Counted from the stretch's first letter, positions 35,501 through 44,193 are shown. The stretch: 64,000 bases of DNA from Mucilaginibacter sp. CSA2-8R (GCF_038806765.1 NZ_CP152389.1:1736001-1800000), one strand, 5' to 3'. Made by a program: numbers and translations. The notes: generated by a model from the letters alone, not told the origin.

Positions 35501-35782
35501 TTAAGCCAGTACGTCCTGATAGCTTTTATTACGGGCAAATACGGCTTTGGCAAAGGTACAAGATGGAGTTATCTTTAACTGATTTTGCCTCGCGTAATCC
35601 ACGGCGTGTTCAATTAATTGTTCACCCACATGGTGGCCTTGTTCTTTTTCGGCTACTTCGGTATGATAAATTTCTATTTCATGATTATTGTGCTTCGTAA
35701 AAAGCACTTCGCCGGTTAACTCGTCATCTTGCTGTATGTAAAAACGGCCTTCGTTACCGTTAATGCTTTCTTGTATATGCAT
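35501..35782 (-). CDS. Small GNAT-type N-acetyltransferase (YjdJ-like)
   Basis: 93 residues. It matches the short GNAT family: opening strands GRFYIQQDDELTGEVLF, acetyl-CoA-like loop EKEQGHHVGEQLIEHAVDYAR, and the ending ITPSCTFAKAVFARNKSYQDV (family Cxxxxxx-F-x-x-N/H-P-x-Y pattern). Substrate unknown. First gene of a two-gene unit with the YpdA-like reductase. Confidence 0.85.
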   Translation of the reverse strand: MHIQESINGNEGRFYIQQDDELTGEVLFTKHNNHEIEIYHTEVAEKEQGHHVGEQLIEHAVDYARQNQLKITPSCTFAKAVFARNKSYQDVLA

Positions 35783-35882
35783 AGCTATTTTACAGGTGTT
35801 AACACCAACAACTCCAAAAAGATTAATTTAAAATAGAATTGCCTGAAAAAAGGCGACAATGAAAAGTATAGAAAATAAAAAT

Positions 35883-35978
35883 GGGTAAGCTACTTTTATC
35901 GCACCGCTCAACTCTCTACCCTTGCTGCGTTCCCACCCTGGGGGGATTCAAGAGGAGCTGGTCGTAAAAGACTTACCC
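35883..35978 (-). ncRNA. ffs: Signal recognition particle RNA (4.5S-type, ffs)
   Basis: On the minus strand the transcript opens with GGGTAAGTCTTTTACGACC and closes with a complementary GTGCGATAAAAGTAGCTTACCC-like arm, giving a long hairpin of about 96 bases. The apical domain has the conserved SRP signatures CCAGGGTGGGAACGCAGCAAGGG (compare CAGG ... GGAA ... AGCAG), the Ffh-binding internal loop. It is followed by a T-rich stretch. Ends are estimated from the terminal pairing. Confidence 0.92.
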
Positions 35979-35982
35979 GTCA

Positions 35983-35990
35983 CAAAAGTA
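35983..35990 (-). promoter_or_regulatory. -7 element of the SRP RNA
   Basis: TACTTTTG on the minus strand, ending 4 bases before the first base of the RNA, a perfect TAnnTTTG; the -33 position is not clear. Confidence 0.65.
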
Positions 35991-36100
35991 GAAAAATTAT
36001 CTATTTATCAGTAACTAAATGTAAACTTGCTGTTAAGCGGTTGATGCTCAACTTGAAAAGTTTATTTATGGCGCGTACATGTTTTTTTAACAACATGAAA

Positions 36101-36658
36101 TTAGGTTAACCGAACTGCATTTTGTTCGTTTTTAAAGTAGATAATGTCAATTAATGCATAACCTTTACCATCTGCAATAGTGTTTTTTTCAAATACCAGT
36201 ACTTTATCTGCACTAAAAGTGTCTTGATAAGTAAGCTGTCTGAATTTTGGCCACAGCTTCAAAAATTTGTCAATAGATAGACTTCTTGCTACAGTAATAT
36301 GCGGGACTGTCAGTGTACATTTTCCGAAGCATTTTTTTAAGGAATGAAACCAGTTATCAATCTGGTATGAGCCTTTAATTGCTGCATAAATGGTCATGGT
36401 TTCTCCATGCTGGAAATAATTAAAGCCGTTGACACCTATGCTAATACACGGTAATTCTGACATTCTTTTTTTGATAGTTTGCAGAGCTACTTCAACCTCT
36501 AATGGGTCCTTTTTAGCAATATTCTGCACTGTTATATGTGCTTTTGAATTCATGCCGTCGTAATCACCTATAATCTCAGCTACTTTACTCTTGTAACGAC
36601 TCACCTGTAAATAAACAGCGTCAGACGGCGGTATCACAAATAAATAATCCTTGTTCAT
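36101..36658 (-). CDS. 2H phosphoesterase (2'-5' RNA ligase-like)
   Basis: 185 residues with two HxT/S motifs typical of the 2H superfamily: KAHITVQNI in the first half and VPHITVARSL in the second. Such enzymes act on 2',3'-cyclic phosphate or 2'-5' linkages in RNA or nucleotides. The remaining sequence is alpha/beta of normal size. No neighbour shares its strand nearby (SRP RNA lies downstream, pol IV is divergent), so physiological role is open. Confidence 0.85.
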   Translation of the reverse strand: MNKDYLFVIPPSDAVYLQVSRYKSKVAEIIGDYDGMNSKAHITVQNIAKKDPLEVEVALQTIKKRMSELPCISIGVNGFNYFQHGETMTIYAAIKGSYQIDNWFHSLKKCFGKCTLTVPHITVARSLSIDKFLKLWPKFRQLTYQDTFSADKVLVFEKNTIADGKGYALIDIIYFKNEQNAVRLT

Positions 36659-36709
36659 AAAGTCGTTGTTGATGAAACAAAATTGCTAAAAATATTAGTA
36701 TTTTAAAAT

Positions 36710-37915
36710 TTGTTTCTTCACATTTGTGAGGTGGAATTTAAACGGCACATTGTACACATCGATCTCGATTCATTCTTTGTTTCGGTTGAACGTCGAATTA
36801 ATCCGGATTTAATTGGCAAACCGGTCATTATTGGCGGATCAAAAGACAGGGGAGTAGTAGCATCGTGCAGTTATGAAGCACGGCAGTATGGTATACATTC
36901 GGCCATGCCAAGTGCAAAGGCTTACAAACTTTGTCCACACGCCATATTTTTACATGGCAGCCATGGCCGGTATTCAGAGGCATCACGCGAGGTTACCCAA
37001 ATCATTCATAATTCGGTACCTCTATATCAGAAAACCTCAATAGACGAGTTTTATATTGATTTAACCGGAATGGATCGTTTTTACGACCCTTACCAATTAG
37101 CGACAGACTTAAGGCAGCAGGTTATTACAGAAACGGGCCTGCCTATATCATTTGGGATGGCTTCCAGCAAAACGGTAGCTAAAATGGCGACTAACCAAGC
37201 CAAACCCAATGGGCAACTCCGAATTGAACATGGACGTGAAAAGGAATTTATGGCTCCGCTAAACATCAGCAAAATACCCATGCTGGGCGAAAAAACCTGC
37301 GAAAAGCTTTACCAATACGGTGTAGAAAAAATAGGTGACCTGCAAAAGTGTAACCTGCGTTTTTTAGAAAGTGTATTTGGCCGGGCAGGCAAATATATTT
37401 GGGAAAAGGCCCAAGGCATCGACTACAGTGAAATTGTTCCGCATAGCGAGCGCAAGTCTATTTCTACCGAACATACTTTTCATCAGGATACCGCTGATCA
37501 GCGCACACTGGAAACCATGTTGGTATCCATGACCGAAGAATTGGCGTTTAAGCTGCGCAGCGAAAACAAGCTGGCATCATGCCTGGCCATCAAAATCAGG
37601 TTCAATAACTTTGAGACGCATACCCTACAAGAGAAAATTGCGTTAACATCTGCCGAACACATACTAATACCCGGCATCAAAAACCTGCTCAAACGGGCCT
37701 GGAATCAGCATCGGCCTATCCGGCTGATCGGTGTTAAGCTAAGCCAGCTATGCAGTGGCAGTTACCAGATTAATTTGTTTGAAGATAACGAAGAGCAGAT
37801 TAAACTATACAAGGCGATGGATAATATCAACTTCAAGTTCGGCAATAAAACCGTTTGCCGAGCCGCGGGTATGGAAATAGGCCAGCGCAATTTTAACCCT
37901 TTTCAGGCAGAGTGA
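36710..37915 (+). CDS. dinB: DNA polymerase IV (Y-family)
   Basis: Error-prone translesion polymerase, about 400 residues. Catalytic motifs: IVHIDLDSFFVSVE, CSYEARQYGIHSAMPS, TSIDEFYIDLTGM with the D-E pair, and SSKTVAKMATN-like substrate loop. A beta-clamp-binding motif QINLF occurs near the end (QINLFEDNEEQ). No ATG fits: the frame opens at TTG 36710 (MFLHICEVEFKRHIV) or GTG 36731; the GTG would give the more usual N-terminus. Divergent from the 2H phosphoesterase with about 50 bases between. No SOS box is claimed. Confidence 0.94.
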   Translation: MFLHICEVEFKRHIVHIDLDSFFVSVERRINPDLIGKPVIIGGSKDRGVVASCSYEARQYGIHSAMPSAKAYKLCPHAIFLHGSHGRYSEASREVTQIIHNSVPLYQKTSIDEFYIDLTGMDRFYDPYQLATDLRQQVITETGLPISFGMASSKTVAKMATNQAKPNGQLRIEHGREKEFMAPLNISKIPMLGEKTCEKLYQYGVEKIGDLQKCNLRFLESVFGRAGKYIWEKAQGIDYSEIVPHSERKSISTEHTFHQDTADQRTLETMLVSMTEELAFKLRSENKLASCLAIKIRFNNFETHTLQEKIALTSAEHILIPGIKNLLKRAWNQHRPIRLIGVKLSQLCSGSYQINLFEDNEEQIKLYKAMDNINFKFGNKTVCRAAGMEIGQRNFNPFQAE

Positions 37916-37983
37916 ATTTTGGGAGTAAAGAACACAGAATCAAGAACACAGTCAATCTGTTAAATAGTCATACAGTTGTATTT

Positions 37984-38027
37984 ATGTAATTCTATAAATA
38001 CATACATTTGTATTTATAGAATTACAT
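37984..38027. repeat. AT-rich 18-base perfect inverted repeat
   Basis: ATGTAATTCTATAAATAC (37984-38001) and its exact reverse complement (38010-38027), 8-base centre. An imperfect direct repeat of the segment catacagttgtatttat lies at 37973-37989. It sits between the convergent dinB and the MRJP-like gene; terminator or protein-binding site are both possible, but it lacks G/C and a T run. Confidence 0.75.
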
Positions 38028-38055
38028 ATTATGTATCTTGTGCTTTTACTTTTTA

Positions 38056-39150
38056 TTATGGTAATTTCACTTTGAACACTCTGTAAGGTTCAGTGCGCTT
38101 GTTAACGCCGTTGTTAAAGTCGGGTTGCTTTTGAATTTGGGACGTGGTGATGTATAAAAAGTTATCTTTAGAGATAGAATAGGTGTCTGGCCAAATCAGA
38201 CTTGAACTTTTAAACCACGTATGAGCTTTTAAATTGGGCGTAATCTGTATCATGCGATAGTTTACCATATCGCCAAAATATAAGTTGCCCTTTTTATCAA
38301 AAATCATGGCATCGGTGCTGGCAATTTCGCCCAGGTATTTTACTTCGCCGCCTAATTGTTGCGGGGTAAGTTTCTCATCTAACAGTGATGCGGTTTTGAT
38401 GCGGTACAACTTTTTATCATTGATAGATTTGTAGTATAACCAGGCACGGTCTGGGCTTAGGGCAATACCATCCGAGTTAAACACTGCAGGCTGGCCTTGT
38501 TTCATCAGTTGATGACCATCAATCACAAATTTATAATTGGGGTCGGGTTTAACCGATTTGTGGCTTTGCAATACCTGGCGCGATTTGCCTGTTTTTAAAT
38601 CAAGAATGACAATGCCACCAGTACCTGAATTAGTAAGATAGGCCATCTGCTTTTCAGTATCTACCCTAATGTCGTTTATATAACTGCTGTTATCAATAGT
38701 GCCGGTAAAGCGATATACTTTTTCAATTTTATTAGTGTTAAGGTTAAATTTAACCACTTTGGCGCTATTATCCACTACTTTGGCCAGCATTGGTGCGGCG
38801 GGGTCAACAATGTATAGATAATCGTTATCATCAACGTAAGCCGTTTGCACACAAACCCATTTATTCATGCCGTCTTGTCCGGGTTGCCAGCTATTCATGG
38901 CCGCATCAGGGAAGGGTTTTGCAGTGCCATCGGGCATTACCTCTACCACTGCATATTTATAAATAGACGACCAGCGCGGGTAAGTAACAAACAAACGATT
39001 TTTGGCTGATATAGCAACGCCGGTAAACTGATATGTTTTGTCGGCATAAACCTGTTGCAGTTTAGGGGCCTGAGCATGTCCAGGTTGCGCAGCAAATACC
39101 ATCCAGGTAACTGCCATCATATTAGTAAGGTAGATGAAGAATCTTTTCAT
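38056..39150 (-). CDS. Exported MRJP/yellow-related beta-propeller protein
   Basis: 364 residues with a signal peptide (MKRFFIYLTNMMAVTWMVFAAQPGHAQ). The remainder resembles the major royal jelly/yellow family: FTGVAISAKNRLFVTYPRW, WVCVQTAYVDDNDYLYIVDPAAP, YINDIRVDTEKQMAYLTNSG, DGIALSPDRAWLYYKSI and YFGDMVNYRMIQITPN. In bacteria these are SMP-30-like lactonase-fold proteins of unknown substrate. Six-bladed propeller is inferred. Confidence 0.82.
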   Translation of the reverse strand: MKRFFIYLTNMMAVTWMVFAAQPGHAQAPKLQQVYADKTYQFTGVAISAKNRLFVTYPRWSSIYKYAVVEVMPDGTAKPFPDAAMNSWQPGQDGMNKWVCVQTAYVDDNDYLYIVDPAAPMLAKVVDNSAKVVKFNLNTNKIEKVYRFTGTIDNSSYINDIRVDTEKQMAYLTNSGTGGIVILDLKTGKSRQVLQSHKSVKPDPNYKFVIDGHQLMKQGQPAVFNSDGIALSPDRAWLYYKSINDKKLYRIKTASLLDEKLTPQQLGGEVKYLGEIASTDAMIFDKKGNLYFGDMVNYRMIQITPNLKAHTWFKSSSLIWPDTYSISKDNFLYITTSQIQKQPDFNNGVNKRTEPYRVFKVKLP

Positions 39151-39303
39151 ATAACCTTAACCTAATTAGAAAATAAAAAGTTTATTTATTATGAAAATAT
39201 TGTGCGGTGACTAAAAATAACCAGTAAGCTCGATATAATATCATGTAGTCAAACATATTCAATGGCCGTCATTGTGTCGGTTCAAAATATCTTATCATTT
39301 AAA

Positions 39304-39591
39304 TCAACGCTTTTCTGCTTCCTTTTTATTAATCGCATTCTTTGATTTAGCGGCCCGCTGTTTATCCAATTTTTTAGCAGCCAAAGGTAGCTGCTTACCT
39401 GTATCGGCATTTTGGGTGCTTTCAGATTGCTTTTTGACCTGTTCTTCTTGCGCTTTTGCGTTCTCTGAACTTTTTACTTTTCCCGAATCAGCATCCAATT
39501 CATGCGGCCAAATGTCTTTAATGGCTTTGCTAGCCTTTTCAATCAGTTTTTCTTCGTGTGTTTTTACCGGTCTTGCTGATTTGTTACTCAT
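39304..39591 (-). CDS. Small charged hypothetical protein
   Basis: 95 residues, very rich in Lys, Glu, Ala and Gln (KSSENAKAQEEQVKKQSEST and a Lys-rich end), predicted to be mostly disordered. Only a short HELD-like segment (IWPHELDADSGK) looks structured. No known family recognised. I prefer this strand over the overlapping plus-strand frame, which is hydrophobic and Ser/Phe-rich in the manner of antisense translation. Confidence 0.5.
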   Translation of the reverse strand: MSNKSARPVKTHEEKLIEKASKAIKDIWPHELDADSGKVKSSENAKAQEEQVKKQSESTQNADTGKQLPLAAKKLDKQRAAKSKNAINKKEAEKR

Positions 39592-39752
39592 GTTAAACGT
39601 CTTGAAATGATAATAGCATTTTGTTAATTATAATATCAACTAAGCAGTTGTCAGTATTGTTTGCTGGCAGTAAGCCTACATATTCCAGGCAAACAAAATT
39701 CGGGTTTAGCATTTAAATAGAATAAGCGTACTTTTGCGCTCTGTTTTAAAAT

Positions 39753-40478
39753 ATGAAAATTCCAAAGTTTGCCGACCTGATTATTTACGAAGATGATAAC
39801 CTTTTTGTGGTTAACAAGCCACCATTCATCAGCTCGCTCGATGAGCGGGGAGAAGGTAGCAGCGAAATCAGTATGCTCAGGCTGGCCAAAAGCTATTGGG
39901 AAGATGCCCAAATTTGTCACCGTTTAGATAAAGAAACATCGGGTGCGTTAATCATTGCCAAAAACCCGGAAGCGTACCGCCTGGTGTCTATGCAGTTTGA
40001 ACGCCGGCAGGTTAAAAAGGTGTATCATGCCGTAATTGAAGGCACCCATGTATTTGATAACTTGCTGGTTGATTTACCAATATTAAATACCGGCAAAGGC
40101 ACAGTGTCTATCAGTCGGCAGGATGGTAAGCGAGCCGAAACCTGGTTTCAATCACTACAATATTTTAAGCATTATACTTTGGTAGAGTGCAGGCCGGTAA
40201 CAGGGCGCATGCATCAAATTCGTATTCATTTGGCTACGCAGAGGGCTTCTATAGCCGGTGACGAGATGTATAAAGGTAAGCCAGTGTTTTTATCTCAACT
40301 AAAACGCAAGTATCACTTAGGCAAAGACCAGGAGGAATTGCCCATCATGAAACGCTTTGCGCTGCACGCGCACGAGTTAACCTTTAAGGTAGATGCTGAG
40401 AAACAAGTGGTAGTTAACGCACCTTACCCCAAAGATTTTGAAACCTTATTGAAATTACTGAATAAGTTTGACAGTTAA
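39753..40478 (+). CDS. RluA-family pseudouridine synthase
   Basis: 241 residues. The catalytic aspartate is in the signature CHRLDKETSGALIIAKN; other family blocks are LFVVNKPPFI, RRQVKKVYHAVIEG, GRMHQIRIHLA and the late RFALHAHELTF. It isomerises uridine in rRNA or tRNA; the position is not predictable. The gene lacks the S4 domain found in some relatives. Stop lies 32 bases before the convergent methyltransferase gene. Confidence 0.93.
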   Translation: MKIPKFADLIIYEDDNLFVVNKPPFISSLDERGEGSSEISMLRLAKSYWEDAQICHRLDKETSGALIIAKNPEAYRLVSMQFERRQVKKVYHAVIEGTHVFDNLLVDLPILNTGKGTVSISRQDGKRAETWFQSLQYFKHYTLVECRPVTGRMHQIRIHLATQRASIAGDEMYKGKPVFLSQLKRKYHLGKDQEELPIMKRFALHAHELTFKVDAEKQVVVNAPYPKDFETLLKLLNKFDS

Positions 40479-40510
40479 ATAAAGCGGATGCTGACGGCTC
40501 ATTTTGTTGC

Positions 40511-41248
40511 TTACTTTTGGTAAATCAGAAAGTGCTGCATTGGCAACCCTGTTTTGTCTTTAATGAAAGAGAAGCCGTTAGCCGTTAACTCTTTGCTTAT
40601 TTGTTTAGTCGTGGTTTTATGAAGCTCTTTAATAGGAATTTCGGGATCTTCGCCTTTATATTCTAACAAAACTATTTTACCACCTGGCTTTAAAGCTTTA
40701 TACAAAGCTTGCAGGTACTCATGCGGAAATTCAAGTTCGTGGTAAACATCTACCATCAGCGCCAGGTCAATGCTTCCGTCTGGTAAGTTAGGTGCTTTTT
40801 CGCTTCCCTTAACTACTTCAACATTAGATTGCTTTAGTTTTTTGGCCCGCTCTTTCAAATAATCCAAAGCTTCATCCTGCAGTTCAATAGCAACCACCTT
40901 ATTTACTTTAGGTGCAATTCTAAACGTATAAAAACCTGTGCCGGCACCAATATCAGCAACCACGCTTTTTTGATCAACCGGTAAGTATTTAACCGCCAGG
41001 TTAACGTTTTCTTCCTGGTTACGGGTATCGCGCTCCAGCCAACCAGCACCGCTAAAACTTATCACCTTTGCTATTTCGCGGCCTTTATAAATTTTACCAA
41101 TGCCGTTGGGCGACGGCTTTTTATAAGTATATACCGTATCATTAGACGGAGTTGCCTGGCTTTTACTCTGACCCTGATGCTCATTATTTGGGGTGCATTG
41201 GCAAAAAAGTATTGCCGCCGAAAAAAGACAGTTACGGAAGTTGAACAT
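40511..41248 (-). CDS. SAM-dependent methyltransferase with a putative lipoprotein signal
   Basis: 245 residues. The catalytic part is a class I methyltransferase: motif I VVADIGAGTGFYTFRIAP, an acidic VVAIELQDEALDYL, and DLALMVDVYHELEFP. Unusually the N-terminus is hydrophobic and ends in cysteines (MFNFRNCLFSAAILFCQC), like a lipoprotein signal, followed by a Ser/Gln/Thr linker. SAM is not expected outside the cytoplasm, so either the signal is not processed or the protein works in an unusual place. The lipobox is poor. Confidence 0.8.
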   Translation of the reverse strand: MFNFRNCLFSAAILFCQCTPNNEHQGQSKSQATPSNDTVYTYKKPSPNGIGKIYKGREIAKVISFSGAGWLERDTRNQEENVNLAVKYLPVDQKSVVADIGAGTGFYTFRIAPKVNKVVAIELQDEALDYLKERAKKLKQSNVEVVKGSEKAPNLPDGSIDLALMVDVYHELEFPHEYLQALYKALKPGGKIVLLEYKGEDPEIPIKELHKTTTKQISKELTANGFSFIKDKTGLPMQHFLIYQK

Positions 41249-41384
41249 AGCTCAGATAAATTTACGTTTAAGCAATGCTAAATTACTTTAATTGTTTTAA
41301 AAAAGCTGTTAGAAAGAAGCGCAATTACACCATGTAATTGCCATTGTATTACAAGTTAATTAGAGTCTGATTAAGGCTAAAAAT

Positions 41385-41407
41385 AAAAGGGGTTATTCAC
41401 CCCTTTT
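41385..41407 (-). terminator. Terminator overlapping the stop codon of the sigma-54 regulator
   Basis: AAAAGGGGT / ACCCCTTTT (41385-41407) whose stem contains the TAA stop; the minus strand continues into TTATTTTTAG. Confidence 0.8.
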
Positions 41408-42772
41408 TAATCCAAACTTTTCAATCTTACTGTATAAATGGCTTCGCTGTATGTCAATGTCATCTGCTGTTTTAGAAACGTTCCAGTTGTTTTTTTCGAG
41501 TTTAAATTTGATATACTCGCGTTCGGCAAAGTCTTTGTACTCCTGAAAATTCTTAAACTGTTCGTAGTCTGTTTGCGGGGCAGGCGCTGCTCCGGCAGTT
41601 ACCGTAACCGGTGCTGACGGATTGGCAAAGGCTCTAACGTCACCATCGGTAATGATCTTATCGCTCAGGATAATTAAGCGCTCAATCATGTTGCGCAGTT
41701 CGCGGATATTACCTGTCCAGGGCAGTGCTTTTAATGCTTCTAAGCCGGCATCGCTAATCCGCTTGGTCGGCATACCATATTCGTTGCAAATTTCATCCAA
41801 AAAGCTGGTCGCTAACAATGGGATATCATCACGGCGCTCAATCAGTGGTGGTACATGTATCAAAATAACGCTAAGGCGGTGGTACAAGTCCATCCGGAAA
41901 TTGCCGTCTTCAATCTCCTTCAATAAGTCTTTGTTGGTTGCCGCAACTACACGTACATCAACCTCAATTTCTTTTTCGCCGCCTACGCGGGTAATGCGGC
42001 TTTCTTGCAAGGCACGCAGTACTTTGGCTTGTGCCGAGTGGCTCATGTCGCCTATCTCATCCAAAAATAAAGTACCGCCATTAGCAGATTCAAATTTACC
42101 GATGCGTTGTTTAACAGCCGAAGTAAATGAACCCTTTTCGTGACCAAAAAGTTCGCTTTCAATTAACTCAGATGGGATAGCTGCACAGTTTACCTCTATC
42201 ATAGGCCCATTACTGCGGTGTGATTTTTCGTGCAGCCAGCGGGCCACTAACTCCTTACCGCTACCATTAGCACCGGTAACCAATACGCGGGCTTCGGTGG
42301 GACCAACACGGTCTATTGTTTCTTTAATTTTTACTATGGCCTGTGATTCGCCTAAAATGGGACGAACTTTAGAAACTTTTCTTTTTAATACCTTAGCTTC
42401 GGTTACCAAACTACCGCGATCTAACGCGTTGCGTACAGTAATTAATAAACGGTTAAGATCAGGCGGTTTCGAAATAAAATCGAAGGCTCCCTTTTTACTG
42501 GCCTCTACTGCTGTTTCTACCGTACCATGGCCCGATATCATGATAAAAGGCAGATCAGGTCTAATCACTAAACCTTCAGTAAGTACCTCCATGCCGTCCA
42601 TACGATTCATTTTGATATCGCACAGCACTAAATCGTAGTCGTTCTTTTGTATGAGCTGGAGTCCGTCAATACCGTTGTCAACGTCTTCTACCTGGAAATC
42701 TTCGTACTCTAATATTTCGCGCAGGGTGTTACGAATTGCGCGCTCGTCGTCAATAATTAAAATTTTTGCCAT
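41393..42772 (-). CDS. NtrC-family sigma-54-dependent response regulator
   Basis: 459 residues. Receiver domain with D8/D9 and the phospho-acceptor D52 (VLCDIKM), then an AAA+ domain with Walker A GANGSGKE (167-174) and the sigma-54 contact loop GSFTSA (214-219) in the place of GAFTGA; the T is retained. Walker B is GGTLFLDEIGDMS. A Fis-type HTH ends the protein (WNVSKTADDIDIQRSHLYSKI). It should activate RpoN promoters on phosphorylation, but its cognate kinase is not in the window. The stop codon lies in its own terminator. Confidence 0.93.
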   Translation of the reverse strand: MAKILIIDDERAIRNTLREILEYEDFQVEDVDNGIDGLQLIQKNDYDLVLCDIKMNRMDGMEVLTEGLVIRPDLPFIMISGHGTVETAVEASKKGAFDFISKPPDLNRLLITVRNALDRGSLVTEAKVLKRKVSKVRPILGESQAIVKIKETIDRVGPTEARVLVTGANGSGKELVARWLHEKSHRSNGPMIEVNCAAIPSELIESELFGHEKGSFTSAVKQRIGKFESANGGTLFLDEIGDMSHSAQAKVLRALQESRITRVGGEKEIEVDVRVVAATNKDLLKEIEDGNFRMDLYHRLSVILIHVPPLIERRDDIPLLATSFLDEICNEYGMPTKRISDAGLEALKALPWTGNIRELRNMIERLIILSDKIITDGDVRAFANPSAPVTVTAGAAPAPQTDYEQFKNFQEYKDFAEREYIKFKLEKNNWNVSKTADDIDIQRSHLYSKIEKFGLKRGE

Positions 42773-42864
42773 GTTGTTGTTTCAGGAGGTAGTCTGTTTC
42801 AGCCGCTAAAGTATAGGAATTCGTATAGTAAAACAAACACTTTAGCATTTGGTTTAAAAAAAGT

Positions 42865-42891
42865 ATCCCTTATTGTACAACAATAAGGGAT
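42865..42891 (-). terminator. Terminator of the RNase P RNA
   Basis: ATCCCTTATTG / CAATAAGGGAT with a 5-base loop and, on the minus strand, seven T after ACT. It directly follows rnpB. Confidence 0.85.
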
Positions 42892-42895
42892 AAAA

Positions 42896-43280
42896 GCAGC
42901 AGCAAAGCTGTAAGCCGGGTTTTGTGCTGCCCAAAGGCAGTTTCTATCATTAATCTGGACCGGCTATTGCTAACCGGCTCTAACAACCTACCCATCCCAA
43001 CGTTGCTGTTTACACAGCACACAGAAGCGAGCAACTTCCATTTTGGGACCTATTTGGTTTTTCAACTCCTGAGGTTTACCGCAAATACAGTTACCTGTAC
43101 CTGCCGTGAGCTCTTACCTCACGTTTTCACCCTTACCCTGTTAAGGGCGGTATATTTTCTGTGGCACTGGCTGTCGCCCGCTGCAGGGCGCCTTCCCGTT
43201 AAGAAGCAGGATGCTCTGTGTTGCCCGGACTTTCCTCCGCCCGGCCTAAACCGGGCAGCGATAGAACACTTTGCAATTAC
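42896..43280 (-). ncRNA. rnpB: RNase P RNA (class A)
   Basis: Catalytic RNA for tRNA 5' processing. On the minus strand the conserved GGAGGAAAGTCCGGGC opens the core, and near the end comes CAGATTAATGATAGAAACTG-like sequence, followed by ACCCGGCTTACAG. P1 can form between GCAAAG (43269-43274) and CTTTGC (42902-42907). Ends are estimated from this pairing. A shadow frame on the plus strand is not a gene. It is divergent from the region upstream and closed by a hairpin. Confidence 0.95.
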
Positions 43281-43304
43281 AAAGATAGGTTTTTAGCAGG
43301 TAGG

Positions 43305-43400
43305 TTGAGTGGTTAAGTTATTGATTAGTTCATTGGTTTACTCGTTCAGTAGCTGATTAGTGCAAAAGTTGATTAGTTTACTTGTCGATTGCCATGAAAA
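43305..43400. other. Short-repeat intergenic tract
   Basis: The tract carries several copies of TGATTAGT-like octamers (e.g. TTGATTAGTTCATTGG and GTTGATTAGTTTACTTG). Low-complexity, no gene; between rnpB and the glycosyltransferase gene. Confidence 0.5.
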
Positions 43401-43458
43401 TAAAAAACAGGACGAACAACCTAAAAAAAGTCAACTTACCTTATGAATCATAAGCCGC

Positions 43459-44193
43459 TTATTCTCCCTCCGGATATTTACGAAAGACGCTGTTGATCCG
43501 CATTTGAATCACGCCTAAAAATGCTTCGCGGAAAATTCGGGTAGACATTTTAGAAACACCTTCTGTACGATCGGTAAAAATAATTGGAATTTCTACTACT
43601 TTAAAGCCGTGTTTCAGGGTAGTGTATTTCATTTCAATCTGAAACGCATAGCCTACAAACTTAATTTTATCCAGCCTGATGGTTTGCAGTACCTTGCGCT
43701 TGTAACAAACAAAGCCGGCCGTTGCGTCTTTAATTTCAATTCCGGTAATCAACCTTACATAGGCCGAAGCGTAGTAGCTCATCAGTACGCGGTTCATGGG
43801 CCAATTAACTACGTTTACGCCCTTCACATAGCGCGAGCCAATCGCCATATCTGCACCTTCTGCACAGGTTTCGCGCAGTCGTAATAAATCATTAGGGTTG
43901 TGCGAAAAATCGGCATCCATTTCAAATATGTAATCATATTTATAGCTGACTGCCCATTTAAAGCCTAAAATATAAGCTGTGCCCAAACCTTGCTTGCCCG
44001 AGCGTTCTTCGATGAACAATTTTTCAGGAAACTCAGCTTGCAGTCTTTTAACAATATTACCGGTGCCATCGGGTGAGCCGTCATCAATAATAAGCAAGTG
44101 AAAATCATGGGGCAGCGAAAATACCTTGCGGATCATGCGTTCAATGTTTTCCTTTTCGTTGTAAGTAGGTATGATAACTAAGCTATCAGGCAC
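43459..44193 (-). CDS. Polyprenol monophosphomannose synthase (GT2, DPM1-like)
   Basis: 244 residues. GT-A glycosyltransferase family 2: IPTYNEKENIERMI at the N-terminus, DDGSPDGTG (nucleotide diphosphate site), EMDADFSHNP as the DxD-like motif and FEMDADFSHNPNDL in context, then MAIGSRYVKGV and the late IPIIFTDRTEG. It likely transfers mannose or glucose to an undecaprenyl or polyprenyl phosphate at the inner membrane; it is soluble like the short DPM1 form. The gene is followed by no clear terminator, and its start lies 105 bases from the POT transporter stop on the same strand. Confidence 0.9.
   Translation of the reverse strand: MPDSLVIIPTYNEKENIERMIRKVFSLPHDFHLLIIDDGSPDGTGNIVKRLQAEFPEKLFIEERSGKQGLGTAYILGFKWAVSYKYDYIFEMDADFSHNPNDLLRLRETCAEGADMAIGSRYVKGVNVVNWPMNRVLMSYYASAYVRLITGIEIKDATAGFVCYKRKVLQTIRLDKIKFVGYAFQIEMKYTTLKHGFKVVEIPIIFTDRTEGVSKMSTRIFREAFLGVIQMRINSVFRKYPEGE

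Noticed and set aside
39272..39610. Plus-strand frame of 112 codons opposite the small charged protein
   Set aside because: Composition (Ser, Phe, Leu, Cys-rich) is that of a frame antisense to a charged protein; the minus frame is more plausible.
42922..43296. Open frame of 124 codons on the plus strand
   Set aside because: It lies inside the antisense of RNase P RNA, whose conserved core is clear on the minus strand.
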